Assembly (NCBI GenBank): GCA_950097015.1
Contig: CATNEN010000007.1
Location: 5,570,001 to 5,634,000 of the forward strand
Length of the DNA stretch: 64,000 bases
Direction of reading: 5' to 3'
Source: Macrostomum hystrix
Lineage: Eukaryota > Platyhelminthes > Macrostomidae
The notes under the pieces: generated by a model
The model's input: the letters and a program-made list of their open reading frames with translations, nothing else
The model's database searches: none
What the model was told of the DNA's origin: nothing
In this document: positions 44,018 through 56,048 of the stretch, one piece after another
Position numbering within the stretch: position 1 is the first letter of the stretch
Layout of the letters: every line of letters begins with the position of its first letter
Program-made: the position numbers and the translations under genes

Positions 44018-45735
44018 CTGTCAAATTGAAATTAATCGGGTTTGAAATTCTCCGCGCCTGTCACTCGGGTTGTCTGTCTACCTGTCAGCATATAGAACAA
44101 TCGACTATGGGCCAAGAACCTATACTTAATAGAACCTAACAAAGATTCATTTTAGCTAATCTTTTATGAGCGAAAAGATATGCTTCTGTAGCTCCAGTTT
44201 GTAGGACACCTTCCCCCAGGGGTACAGCGGGCTAAGCCTTATGTGTCGACGAAATCCTGACAGAAAGCAGCACCCGGGGTCTCTCGGCGGGAACTCCAGA
44301 CCGCCGAGCAAGTGCAAGCAATCAGGCCGCTTTAAGAAGAAAAAGTAAAGAAAATTGCAGGGAGCCAACAAGGGTATTTCGCTGGCCAGCAACAACAGAA
44401 GCTGTGTGACTAAGACAGACCTAGTGACGAATAAAGACCTGAATTTGACACCTCCATCAAATTAGTCCTTCAATCAGATCCCAGGCAAGTTTGTCAGTTG
44501 CTTCTTGTCAGGCCAGGCCTTAACCAGCAGAATGAGGACAGAATTGATGGCGACTTCTGCTTTCAAGCATTCCATCTGGGGTGGGGGGATCGGACACCAG
44601 GTGCCCATGTCAAACAGTTGCCCACCCATTTACCTGGCCGAGTGCTTCTGCCGGTTCCGCTGAAGCGATTTCAGCCTGGGATAAGGCCAAGTGTCAACAG
44701 ATCTATGTGCGGCCCGGCTAATAGGGCACAGGGGTGGAAAAACACTGAGGGCTGAAGGCGGAAGCATTTATTTATGCGATTAAAGTGATAACACAAGACT
44801 GCATGCTTGGCCAGCCTTGTTAGCAGAGTGGGCTGGCTGATAGATCAAGGAAATGGACCCCTAGGGCGGCTGGGACGAGTATTCAAAGTGTTGCAGGGTG
44901 GGCCAGGCGGACGCATGTGACAGTTGCACAGACGACAGCTGGCATGTCAAAGGGAATCAGTGGACCCCAGGCTCGTGCGCACGCAAACACACACACTGAA
45001 GCACTCAGGCTCAATTAGACTGTGTGTATATATAGGCTCCTTTCCTCCTTATCTGTCAGTGTCATCTGTCAAACAGGGGCCATTTGGACCCCCCTCTCTC
45101 TGTCTGTCGCCCAAGCTCCCCCCAAGCCTGCCACTTCCCCTTCTGTCGCCCTGAACCTTGCGCTCGCTGCTCTTGTCGCTCATTTGTCCTGCAATCCTCA
45201 CAGCTTTGTTTCTTCTTGGTCTCTCGGCCTTCTAAAGTCGACTCCGCGGGGGGGGCAGAGGCGGGTTGAAAGGCTCCCCGCGGAGCAGGGGGGCGGCATC
45301 CCCCCTTAGCCTCCAGGATCCCATTTAGGCGGAAGAAGAGGTATGAATCAAGAGGAGATCGGCCGTGTAGATGGCCTTGACTTGGGAAGTCTTTAGACGG
45401 AGGGGCTTTGATGGATTCAGCCGGCGCATTTAAGAAACTGTTCTAGCTGGCTGGCAAAAAAGGTGAGAAATTAAATGCGCGAATCCACGATTTGGTCGCT
45501 GCAGAGATTGGTGTTGGGCGCGCAGATTTCCGCCGAAGATGCATTAGCGAGCTTGTTTCGCTAATTGAGCTGCGCATTAATGAAAAAAGGCATTTGAAGC
45601 TTGACACTTAAAGTGGGAAAATAATTGGGAAAATATTTTATCAGGCAATGTTAGAGACAAGGGACAGTTAAAGAGAAAAATGTGAGATAAGGCGAGGCAG
45701 ACAAGAATGGACAGAATGAGAGAAAATGATAGAGT
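44018..45735. other. Non-coding region upstream of the TALE exon
   Basis: Probably intron or promoter of the TALE gene. A GC-only inverted repeat (CTCCGCGGGG at 45242-45251 and its complement at 45276-45285, 24-base spacer) is the only clear structure. No further exon was identified. Confidence 0.4.
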
Positions 45736-46146
45736 CAGAGAGTCAGGGAGAGTCAGGCAGAGAGTCAGAGAGAGTTAGGCAGCGAGTCAGGGAGAGTTAG
45801 GCAGAGAGTCAGGGAGAGTCAGGGAGAGAGTCAGGCAGACTTAGGGAAAGAGGGAGAGAGTCAGGGAGAGAGTCAGGCAGACTTAGGGAAAGAGGGAGAG
45901 AGTCAGGGAGAGAGTCAGGCAGACTTAGGGAAAGAGGGAGAGAGTCAGGGAGAGAGTCAGGCAGACTTAGGGAAAGAGGGAGAGAGTCAGGGAGAGAGTC
46001 AGGCATTGAGTCAGGGAGAGAGTCAGGCAGACTTAGGGAGAGAGAGTCAGGCATTGAGTCAGGGAGAGAGTCAGGTATTGAGTCAGGGAGAGAGTCAGGC
46101 ATTGAGTCAGGGAGAGAGTCAGGCATTGAGTCAGGGAGAGTCAGGG
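45736..46146. repeat. Purine-rich composite minisatellite (GAGAGAGTCAGGCAGAC type)
   Basis: Built from 15-base words such as GTCAGGGAGAGA, GTCAGGCATTGA and CAGACTTAGGGAAAGAG combined into longer units (about 30 and 42 bp). The Asp-Ser-Leu-Pro open frame across it is an artefact. Confidence 0.92.
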
Positions 46147-47527
46147 AATTGTTACACTAAAACACCCTAGTCTTATATCCAGTGAAATATGCCCCTGTCC
46201 ATTTGCCAGTCCGTCAGTCAGTCCTTTATCCCTGCCCTGCCTATTCCTTCATCCTCAAATTCGTTCCAGATCCCAGATCCCGTAAAATCGGGCCAGGCAG
46301 CTCTTCTCCTGTCAATTTGGGCCGGCCGTGGGACAGCGGGCTATAGAGACGGGGCGCGGTGGAGGCTGCAAAAAATTGACAGCACTAAACTTGAGGAACA
46401 GAAAGTAGGAGACGGAGATGGGGAGATGGGGAGATGGGGAGGGGAGAGGGGGGTTTAGTGCACCGCGCAGGGAGGCGGAGGCAGCTGTCACTGTCATGCA
46501 TGCATTTGTCCTTCTTTCAGATTTTTTGCCCAGGAAAAAGAAGATGAAATGGCTTGCTGGAGGAATTTCCAATCCAGCCTTTTAGGCGCTGGGCCCACTG
46601 AGGGCGGCCCTGAACTACCACTGTCAACCCCCCTGTCATTCCCGGCTGGTGCTGTGAAATTCCTTGCTAAGAAATCTCCGAATCTCAATTTGACCCGCTT
46701 TTTGCTAAGCCGTCTGCGGATCTCTATTCTCTCTTTAGAACCCATTGCTGCTGCTGCTGCTGCGGCTGCACTTGTTGTCAAGGTAAATAAGGCCCAACCT
46801 GACAGCATAAAAGCTGGGCTTGCCAAATTCCCTCCCTCCTATTATCTCCTAAGTCTATCTAAGTTCTTATCTAAAAAATGCGTGTTAAAAGAAGAAGTCC
46901 TGCCATTTGCTGCCATTTGCTGCCATTTGCTGCCATTTGGGGACACGGGGATCAGGCGCTAAAAGCAGACACGGTGACAGGTATTTTCTTCTTTGAAAAA
47001 GCCACATCTACACACAATTTTGCTATAGCATGCTTGAACGCACTGAATGCTTTGGTAAAGTCTGAGTTGCTAGTGCTCCAGTGCAGGAATTGTCATTTCT
47101 AGAGGTTCGCGGTTTAATTACAATTTTTTCTAAACATATAGGCTGCGAGTTCCCACAAATACAAATTACTTTTCTGGGGGTATCGGGTTCTTTCCTTTGC
47201 GATAATTGCATTCAGATTCTCACGCCGTCTAGGGGCCCTTCCTGTCTTCTGGGACTGGTTTTCGCACGGTTATCCAGCCCGAGACATCCGCCTGGCGAAC
47301 ACTTCCAGCCCATGGGTCCCGTTGAGACCCAGTTTATTATGATCCAATGCCCATTCGTTTGCCCCCGCCTCCGCAGCTCCAGGTTGTGTATTAGCCATAG
47401 CCCTGGGACGGGAGAAAATTACAGGTGATCGGACCGGGTCGCTTGCCGATTCTGATCGAATTCGCGCATTTAACACCAGAAGCAGCTGCACAATTTGTTG
47501 GGAAATAAAAGGGAAGCTGGGAAAGAT
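46147..47527. other. Intergenic with a G-quadruplex-like tract
   Basis: A canonical quadruplex pattern of four GGGG runs lies at 46420-46453. (TGC)n at about 46745-46762 and four copies of TGCCATTTGC at 46900-46940 are minor repeats. Open frames here show no motifs. Confidence 0.5.
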
Positions 47528-48672
47528 GAGGAAGAATAAGAGTGAGGTGAGGAGAGTGAGAAGGGGAGATGAATGAGAAGGGTTGATAAATGAGAAGGGG
47601 AGATGAGTGAGAAGGGGGATGAGTGAGAAGGGGAGATGAGTGAGAAGGGGAGATGAGTGAGAAGGGGAGATGAGTGAGAAGGGGAGATGAGTGAGAAGGG
47701 GAGATGAGTGAGAAGGGGAGATGAGTGAGAAGGGGAGATGAGTGAGAAGAGGAGATGATTGAGAAGGGGAGATGAGTGAGAAGGGGAGATGAGTGAGAAG
47801 GGGAGATGAGTGAGAAGGGGAGATGAGTGAGAAGGGGAGACAGGAGTGAGAAGGGGAGATGAATGAGAAGGGAGGATGAGTGAGAAGGGGAGATGAGTGA
47901 GAAGGGGAGACAGGAGTGAGAAGGGGAGATGAATGAGAAGGGAGGATGAGTGAGAAGGGGAGATGAGTGAGAAGGGAGGATGAGTGAGAAGGGGAGACAG
48001 GAGTGATAAGGGGAGACAGGAGTGATAAGGGGAGACAGGAGTGATAAGGGGAGACAGGAGTGAGAAGGGAGATGAATGAGAAGGGTTGATAAATGAGAAG
48101 GGGAGATGAATGAGAAGGGTTGATAAATGAGAAGGGGAGATGAGTGAGAAGGGGAGATGAGTGAGAAGGGGATATTAGAAGTGAGAAGGGAAGATGAGTG
48201 AGAAGGGGAGATGAGTGAGAAGGGGAGATGAGTGAGAAGGGGAGATGAGTGAGAAGGGGAGACAGGAGTGAGAAGGGGAGATGAATGAGAAGGGAGGATG
48301 AGTGAGAAGGGGAGATGAGTGAGAAGGGGAGATGAGTGAGAAGGGGAGATGAGTGAGAAGGGGAGATGAGTGAGAAGGGGAGATGAGTGAGAAGGGGAGA
48401 TGATTGAGAAGGGGAGACAGGAGTGAGAAGGGGAGATGAATGAGAAGGGAGGATGAGTGAGAAGGGGAGATGAGTGAGAAGGGGAGATGAGTGAGAAGGG
48501 AGGATGAGTGAGAAGGGGAGACAGGAGTGATAAGGGGAGACAGGAGTGATAAGGGGAGACAGGAGTGATAAGGGGAGACAGGAGTGAGAAGGGAGATGAA
48601 TGAGAAGGGAGGATGAGTGAGAAGGGGAGATGAGTGAGAAGGGGAGATCAGGAGTGATAAGGGGAGATGAGT
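47528..48672. repeat. 17-bp purine-rich minisatellite (GATGAGTGAGAAGGGGA), about 67 copies, with block duplications
   Basis: Main unit GATGAGTGAGAAGGGGA, with GACAGGAGTGAGAAG, GACAGGAGTGATAAG, GATGAATGAGAAGG and GAAGGGAGGATGAG variants. The ordered run with three GACAGGAGTGATAAGGGG units followed by GATGAATGAGAAGGG occurs near 48000 and again near 48525, 524 bp apart, so part of the array was block-copied. A 511-codon minus-strand frame is an artefact. Confidence 0.96.
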
Positions 48673-49509
48673 GAACTGAATTACTAAAATAATTGAATTG
48701 GAAAGGATATTTCGCTGTCATTTCATTCAAGTTCCATTCATTAAGGCTGAAAAGGATGACTATTGAGGGAATTTCGGCAAATGAAAGCAAGAGCTTTAAA
48801 GCCAAGCAAGTCCATTGGTGAGGACAATTGATAAAGAAGCAATATGGCCCAACTGAATAGCAATATGTGCAGATAGATACGCCTGAACAGACAGCGAAGT
48901 GAAGGGTGAGATCAAGGCCAAACGCTAAAGAAGGGTTTGCACCTTTGGGTCCGGAGACCGATCCAAAATAGGAGGATAGTCAAGCCAGCGGGCCACATTT
49001 ATTGGCATTGGCAACAGCGCAGAAAGGGGTAGCAGCCACACCTCCCCAAACAAGCTTCTCTGGCTAGCCAGGCAGCAATGCGCCAATGCAGTTTGACACC
49101 ATGCGCGGGTGCGCAGTTACTGCGCGGGCATCAACTTGAATGCAGAAGTCATTAGAATAGCTGGCCATGCGGCTATAGACTCTTTCTGCGCGGTGTCTTT
49201 CAATGCCTTCTGCGCGCGCAACTTGCGCAATTCGGCTCATTCTCCTGACAAAAAGGTATATTTACCTTCAAATTGTCGCAGCTCGCAACGTCAGCGCACG
49301 CGACACTGAACCCCACCCACCGCGCTGGGGACTGCAGTGGCTTCCTTCATGGAGCATAACACTGCCAAGCATCTGGCATAGCGGCTGCTGCATTATGTAT
49401 TTGTGTTAGCCTGCTAAGCTTACACAAGTCTGACTAACTAATTCTGGCTGTTTGTGCAGCTAATTTTTATAGGATTTGTTTATTTGCATGCGGAATTAAT
49501 CTCATCATG
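48673..49509. other. Intergenic, no gene recognised
   Basis: Open frames below 70 codons, no motifs seen. Confidence 0.5.
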
Positions 49510-49518
49510 ACCTGTCTT

Positions 49519-49847
49519 GACGGGGGGTGGCAAAGCGGTCTAACGCGTTTGCCTCTCGCACCAAGGTCCCTGAGCTCGATTCCGCAGCCGCAGCCGTGTA
49601 ATTTACGCCCTTCAGGGGCCAACCCCCAAGGCAAAGTGAAAGTGTACACTGCCTGACGATGAGAAAGTCAGGGCAGATGTACCAACCTGTGTGTGTGCCT
49701 TGGTACTGTATCTGTGTGTGCGTGTGCTCAGGAGTCAGCAGAATGGGCAGAATTGCCTCCTCGCTGTCTGCGAGTCTAGTGTCCACCTAATGATGTGCCA
49801 TTGCCTGCAGCCCTCCTGCAATTAATATTGTTATTATTATTATTATA
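49519..49847 (+). mobile_element. tRNA-derived SINE, family A, complete copy with target-site duplication
   Basis: Head resembles a Leu/Ser-type tRNA: A-box TGGCAAAGCGGTC, then CTAACGCG, and B-box GAGCTCGATTCCGC. A body of about 250 bp follows (TTTACGCCCTT, GATGAGAAAGTCAGGGCAG, CTCAGGAGTCAGC, AATGATGTGCCATTGCC), and the 3' end is an (ATT)n tail. It is flanked by ACCTGTCTT at 49510-49518 and 49848-49856, a perfect 9-bp duplication, which is the signature of retroposition by a LINE machinery. Two other copies of the family are at 8693-8958 and 31105-31345. Confidence 0.93.
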
Positions 49848-50187
49848 ACCTGTCTTAACTCATACACGTAGTTAACTCATGCAGCTCGCGTGGTCGAGTA
49901 TTATCAATCCGCATTTCTCCCCTATCGGGTTATCCCCACTTCAACAAGCATACCGTTGAGCAGTGCTCAACGAGTCTCAGGAAATCTTTCGTGCCCTGCC
50001 CACACAAAGCAACGATTAACGATCAGCGGAGTGACATCACGCCATGCCTGCCATCGCATGCCAGCCTATGAGAGCCTGAACCGCCATCGGTATGAATCGA
50101 TGCGCTGCATGACTCATCGAACGATGAAACTTACAGTTCACTTCTTTGAGCACCTTTTTTTCAAAATAAATGAAATTCAACTGCCTT

Positions 50188-50447
50188 AATAATAAATTGT
50201 TTATAATAATTGATTACACTTGCCCAATCGGACAGCCGCAGCTATTGCGCAGCGCATCTGAAGGCTGCGTACGACAGTTCAGTCCATGGACTTGGGGACA
50301 CCCCACCCACCCTGAAATACCTGAGGATCAGCTGAAGTAATGCAGAGTACCTTGCTAGAGGACATAAATTTTTTCCAGTGGAGTCGGGAATCGAACCCCG
50401 ACCTTCGAGTCGTGAGTCCTCTAACCTAACCACTAGGCTACAACAAA
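50188..50447 (-). mobile_element. tRNA-derived SINE, family B
   Basis: Minus-strand head with A-box-like TAGCCTAGTGGTTAGG and B-box-like GGGGTTCGATTCCCGACTCC, then AAATTTATGTCCTC. The body ends in GTAATCAATTATTATAA and a TTATTA tail. Similar throughout to 1793-2092. Only about 330 bp from the family A element on the other strand. No clear target-site duplication. Confidence 0.85.
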
Positions 50448-51685
50448 AACTCTGCAGGTTGAACTGTACAGGTAGCGGCGCTTCGCATTTTTTCTAAGAA
50501 ATCAAAGAAGAAGTGCCGACATGAGGGGTAAAAGAAGTCCTGCAATTTCCATGATCCAATGAAGCACAAATGGACCACCCAAAATGCAGAATTCTAGATC
50601 CAAGCGGAAATCGGTACCTACAGGACCGATTGGCAATGCCGCCTTGCGCATGTGACATCATAAAAAAGTTTTGACGCGCAGGCAATCCTTTGAAGAAGGA
50701 TAAACAGCTAAATTGCACAGACTCGGAGTCGGAAAACTGGGCCGCGATCGGCACGGACCCAATTCATTTGTATCGAAATGGAATCGAAAGGCAGGCATAT
50801 TTTTGGAGCCAGGAGCGAGGCCTCCAAAATGACGAAGAGTTCAGACAGAAATATTTTGCCCCCCCCAGTTGATTTCGCATAGCTGCGTCACTGTTTTGTA
50901 GTCATTTTTAAACTGTCATATTGATCTACCCATTCGCATACTTTCTACTTAATATATGCCACTTTCATTTGCCTAATCAATTGATTCTGCACAGCCATAG
51001 GCAGCTACAGGTAGCCCACTGGAAGTCTCAATTCGCAATGTATCAAGATCAGTTGACTCCATATGCCCAAAACACCGCAGCAGCAGCATATAGGCCCCAC
51101 TGCACTCAGGCAAAAAAGTTAGTGAAATGTTTTACATTCAAGCTATACCAATGGACTGGAGTTTGAAATGTATCCAAATTCTGATTGCAAACCCAGCTAA
51201 CCACTTTAAGGTATGGAGAATTGATGCTCATGCGATTTCCTAGAAATGCTTACCTGAGTCAGCAATACACTTTCTAGGAAATACCAGGACCACCAGAACC
51301 ATGCAGAAACTATTAGAAGAACTATCATTTTCATTATTTCTCGGCTTGGCCAAATAAATTTGATAAGTCGCCCAGCTCAAGCAGACATACATTCACTATT
51401 CTAGCTAGATATCAGAATAAATTATAAACTAATTGAGGATGCCAAGGCAAGTTTGTCCCATTTTTTAGAAAGTTTTATATGGCATGCTCGTAAAGCATGA
51501 AGTGCTACAAAGACTAGACGAATGCTTAAACAATTCCCAAGACTGGGAATATATTATTTAGTTTTATGATCTACAGAATTATGACCGAAAAATGGGTCAA
51601 TGAGCGTGCAGCTTCCATGACAATAACAACCGGACTCTAATACTTTTTTACTTCAGATAAACTGGCCCACAATTTTTGCCTGATA
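50448..51685. other. Intergenic or intron of the zinc-finger gene, no exon recognised
   Basis: Two mutually overlapping frames (50494-50754 minus, 50690-50872 plus) are not recognised. A downstream exon of the zinc-finger gene could lie here, but none has clear splice sites plus a motif. Confidence 0.35.
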
Positions 51686-52960
51686 AGTCTCCATGACCCA
51701 CCAATACTAGCCTCCATGACCCACCAATACTAGCCTCTATGACCAACCAATACTAGCCTCTATGACCCACCAATTCTAGCCTCTATGATCCACTAATACT
51801 AGTCTCCATGACCCACCAATACTAGCCTCCATGACCCACCAATACTAGCCTCTATGACCCACCAATACTAACCACCAATACTAGCCTCCATGACCCACCA
51901 ATACTAGCCTCTATGACCCACCAATACTAGCCTCCATGACCCACCAATACTAGCCTCCATGACCCACCAATACTAGCCTCCATGACCCACCAATACTAGC
52001 CTCTATGACCCACCAATACTAGCCTCCATGACCCACCAATACTAGCCTCCATGACCAACCAATACTAGCCTCCATGACCCACCAATACTAGCCTCCATGA
52101 CCCACCAATTCTAGCCTCTATGACCCACCAATACTAGCCTCTATGACCCACCAATTCTAGCCTCTATGACCCACCAATACTAGCCTCCATGACCAACCAA
52201 TACTAGCCTCCATGACCCACCAATACTAGCCTCCATGACCAACCAATACTAGCCTCCATGACCCACCAATACTAGCCTCCATGACCAACCAATACTAGCC
52301 TCCATGACCCACCAATACTAGCCTCTATGACCAACCAATACTAGCCTCTATGACCCACCAATTCTAGCCTCTACGACCCACCAATACTAGCCTCCATGAC
52401 CAACCAATACTAGCCTCCATGACCAACCAATACTAGCCTCCATGACCCACCAATACTAGCCTCTATGACCAACCAATACTAGCCTCTATGACCCACTAAT
52501 ACTAGCCTCTATGACCCACCAATTCTAGCCTCCATGACCCTCCAATACTAGCCTCTATTTACCCCCACTTCTAGCCTCTACGACCCACTAATTCTAGCCT
52601 CTATGAACACCAATTCTAGCCTCCATGACCCACCAATTCTAGCCTCTATGACCCACCAATGCTAGCCTCTATGACCCACTAATACTAGCCTCTATGACCC
52701 ACCAATGCTAGCCTCTATGACCCACTAATTCTAGCCTCTATGACCCACCAATGCTAGCCTCTATGACCCACTAATACTAGCCTCTATGACCCACTAATAT
52801 TAGCCTCTATGACCCACTAATTTTAGCCTCTATGACCCACCAATTCTAGCCTCTATGACCCACTAATACTAGCCTCTATGACCCACTAATTCTAGCCTCT
52901 ATGACCCACTAATATTAGCCTCTATGACCCACTAATTCTAGCCTCTATGACCCACTAATT
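51686..52960. repeat. 23-bp minisatellite (CCTCTATGACCCACCAATAC..), about 55 copies
   Basis: Units alternate CCATGACC/CTATGACC, CCCACC/CCAACC and AATACTAG/AATTCTAG. The right third (from about 52660) switches to CCCACTAAT types. It sits directly downstream of the zinc-finger exon donor, so it is probably intronic. Confidence 0.96.
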
Positions 52961-53038
52961 CAAGTCGATATCACCCATGAATTTTAACCTGTATGATCCA
53001 CGAATTCTATGAAAGCGACAGACACCGCGTCAACTCAC

Positions 53039-53409
53039 CAAGGTCTCAAAAGCGTCATCGCCATCGGCAGTGTCGAAGCCGATGCCAGAGGCTTGTAGGT
53101 TCCGGAGGCCGTGATACTCAAAGTGCTTTCGCAGCTCAGACTGGCTCGCCGCCCTGTAGGGGCAGAACAAGCAGCAGCGGTTTGAAGCGCCCGCTGCCCC
53201 CGAAGGAACAGTTGTGGGCTTGAGCAAGCCGCGGAAGATTGTCTCAAAGCTGGGCGACGCAAGCTCGGCCGGATGCGCGATGGCGAGGTGCTCGGACATG
53301 AAGGCCGCCGAGTTGCTGACCTTGGCGCAGACGGAGCAGCGCAGAAGGTTGAAACGAGCGACCTCGGAGCCGTTGAGGTCGGCGTCGCGCTGGATTGAGT
53401 TTCCGTTGA

Positions 53410-53467
<58 letters not shown>

Positions 53468-53563
53468 ATGCTTGGTAGTGAAGTGAGCCTCCAGCTTGTC
53501 AACGTGATGAGTGACAAAGTGACACAGCGGACAGCTGAGAACCAGCACTTCTGCTGCCGCAAT
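53039..53563 (-). CDS. C2H2 zinc-finger protein, internal exon with polyglutamine
   Basis: Exon of a probable nuclear nucleic-acid-binding protein, bounded by acceptor TTCCCCAG (before 53563) and donor GTGAGT (53038), 175 codons in phase 0. Three fingers are visible: CPLCHFVTHHVDKLEAHFTTKH, CSVC..H..H within NLLRCSVCAKVSNSAAFM, and CLFCPYRAASQSELRKHFEY; the first two fit C-x2-C-x12-H-x4-H and the last has x3 between histidines. Between fingers 1 and 2 is a polyglutamine run encoded by 19 uninterrupted CAG codons (53411-53467). Upstream and downstream exons were not found. The family is not recognised. Confidence 0.8.
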
Positions 53564-56048
53564 CTGGGGAAAAATTCCCATTTTCTGGCAATTCCCGAGT
53601 CGGGAGACACGACTGGGATAAAAGTTAGCTTCGGAAAGAGGATTTGAGAATGAAAGCTCTCAGTCTCAGTCAAGCTCTCAAGATGCTGCTCGCTGTCAGC
53701 CTTTCAGCGTCTTATTTTCCTAGCGGAATAGAGGAAAGGGGATTTGCCGCCGCTCAGAGAAGATTTATCTCGGATCACTTTTCGAAAGCCGCGGCTGCTT
53801 CAGTCGGAAGGAGTAGATGGAGTGTGGGGATCAGGTGGGCTGCGTCATACTCCGCTGAGGAGTCGCTGGGATCAAAGAGAGAGCGGAGACGGCCGGGAGA
53901 TCGAGGAGAAAGAGAGGGTGTGTCTGCGAGTGGGATCCGGATGGGATGAGACGACTGGTTCTCCTCTTTCTGCCTCCGATTGAATAGTGGTTGGGGGATA
54001 TATTATTTTGATGCCAAACAGTGCTGAGGCCGGCTAGGCCCCTGCTGTCTGTCTGCGTGACTGACTGACCGACTCTTGAAAGTGGCGCAGCTGGCGCTGG
54101 CTTTGGACCGGAGTCGAAATTGAAAATAGATGAATAAATTCGCTCTGGCCAGTAGTGGGTGTCGCCTCCGCTGTCGACTTTCCCTTTCTTGACTCGCTGT
54201 TTTTCACTGCGCTATTATTTTTCAATGCCTTCAAAGTTGACGCTGGAATATTAAGACAGGCGGTCACCTCCTCTCGGATCGGGGAGAGGTGGGGGGTCAG
54301 AGAAGTAGGGGGAGCTGAGGAGGGTGGGTGGGTCGGGCCTCGCTCGCGCATGAAGAAAAAAACGGGCGACGAGGTCGAGAGAGGGGGGTCCGAGCGAGGG
54401 GTTGGCCTCGGCGAGTCAAGTCAATCAGTCAGCACCCCCACCCTCCCCAAACCAGGGGGCGCCACCCGCCCCCCTCCGGCCCACACGCCCCCGGGCTGAG
54501 CTGAAAGCTTGGCCAATCCAGGCATGGAGGGGGATTGGCCTAGGAGGAGGGGCCGACGGCAAACCCCGTGGGTGCTTTGGCATCTCCCGGGTGAGAGAGG
54601 AGAGGCTGGGGAGTCAGGGCCGGCACTCACTGTGCCCGGCAGTACATGCGTCAAAGTCAAGCTCGCAGTTGTCTGCCGTGTCCTGCCTCATCTCTTTCTG
54701 CTTCCACATCCTCAATCTCCTACGCCCGTCAAGGACTGGTCAGGCTTTGCAAGGGAAATTGGGATAAGGGGGTGGATATCCGCTCAAATCCCAAACTGCC
54801 CTACATACATTTCATTTCGTTTCGGCCTCGGCATAAGCCACCACCAGAAGAAGCGAAAGCTCACCTTCTGGTCAGGGCACACTCGAAGCCGTCTCACACA
54901 GCTGAGCAGAGCCGAGTCCGAGAGCTGTCACAGGGAGGAGGGGGGATTAGGGATCTTCCAGGGCGCGCAAACGGGCTGAAGAGTAAGAACTGTAAAAATA
55001 AGAGGCGAAATGGCAGCCGCAGCTCGCTATAGGGTTGTCACTCGAACCACAGCCACTGCGGCCCCAGCCTCCACTGCCCGTGCTCTCCTCCCACGGCTCC
55101 TCCCTCTCTCCCCTTCCTCTCTCTCGCGCTTTTTCTCCTTCATTTCATCAAAGCAGTGAGCCGAGGTGATTGAGCTGGCAAAAGGGAGGGCTCCGCGCTA
55201 TAAGCAGTGAAGTTCCTTCCCCCCCGCTGCAACCTCAGCTGCGCTGGTCAACTGACTGACCTTCGGTAGCGTCTACGACATTTCAGCTCTCCCTCCCACT
55301 CCTTGCCTCCTCCCCACGTCAAAGCCTCCTCTCTACCCAAGCCTGCCTCTGACGCCATTCCTCTCCTGTCCGTCCCTTGGGCAGGAGGCGATGGGGTTCG
55401 ATTTGACGCTCAAAGACTCTCACAAATCCCGACCAGCTCTCATCTATCTCGACAGGCCCAAATCGAGCCGTCACCTCCGAGCAGGGTGTGGGTGACGCCA
55501 TCCCCTCCGCTACTCGACCTCCTCCAGAAAAGCTCGAGCAGGAGGTTCAATGGCGTCAAAGTCTTCTGTTTTGTCAAATCCCCACTGCTCCCACTACTTC
55601 GCCCCCTCCCCTGATTCACTCCCCTCGAATCCGGTCCCAAATCCCACCTCGACAAAACTGACGCCCAGCTTTGAAATATTCTGCTTCCTCTCTGCCAGTC
55701 TGTCTCTCGTTGTCTCTCGTTGGCACGGGCGATCGCACCCACTTCATGCCAGGACTCAGGGCTGGGAGGCGAAACAGGGGTGGCAGTGATCACCGGGATC
55801 TGGTCCCCACAGCAGCTGCTGCCGCCTCATCGCACCGCTCATTTTGAGTCCGTCTCCTTTTTCTCCCCCCATAGCTTTTCTGCTCCTCCTTAGCCGAAAT
55901 ACCGTCGCGATCCTCACGCGAATCTGCCGAATTTCCCTCAGCAGCTCGCTTGGCTGCCCGAAGAAATTGTTCGCCACAGCCGCCCACCCCACCTCCCAAG
56001 GACAGGTATACATGAGCACTGGGTATACCTGTATAAGCGGTAATTTAT
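53564..56048. other. GC-rich upstream region of the zinc-finger gene
   Basis: High C+G and frequent CpG and purine/pyrimidine tracts (e.g. 54270-54500, 55060-55640) suggest a promoter-proximal or 5' UTR setting for the zinc-finger gene. Many overlapping 80-156-codon open frames in all directions are expected at this composition; none has a motif I recognise. Confidence 0.4.

Noticed and set aside
47270-48805. 511-codon SPSHSSPLLTHLPF frame on the minus strand
   Set aside because: Consists almost wholly of the 17-bp array.
50370-50443. Functional tRNA gene on the minus strand
   Set aside because: Boxes are present, but acceptor pairing is poor and the sequence continues into a SINE body shared with another copy.
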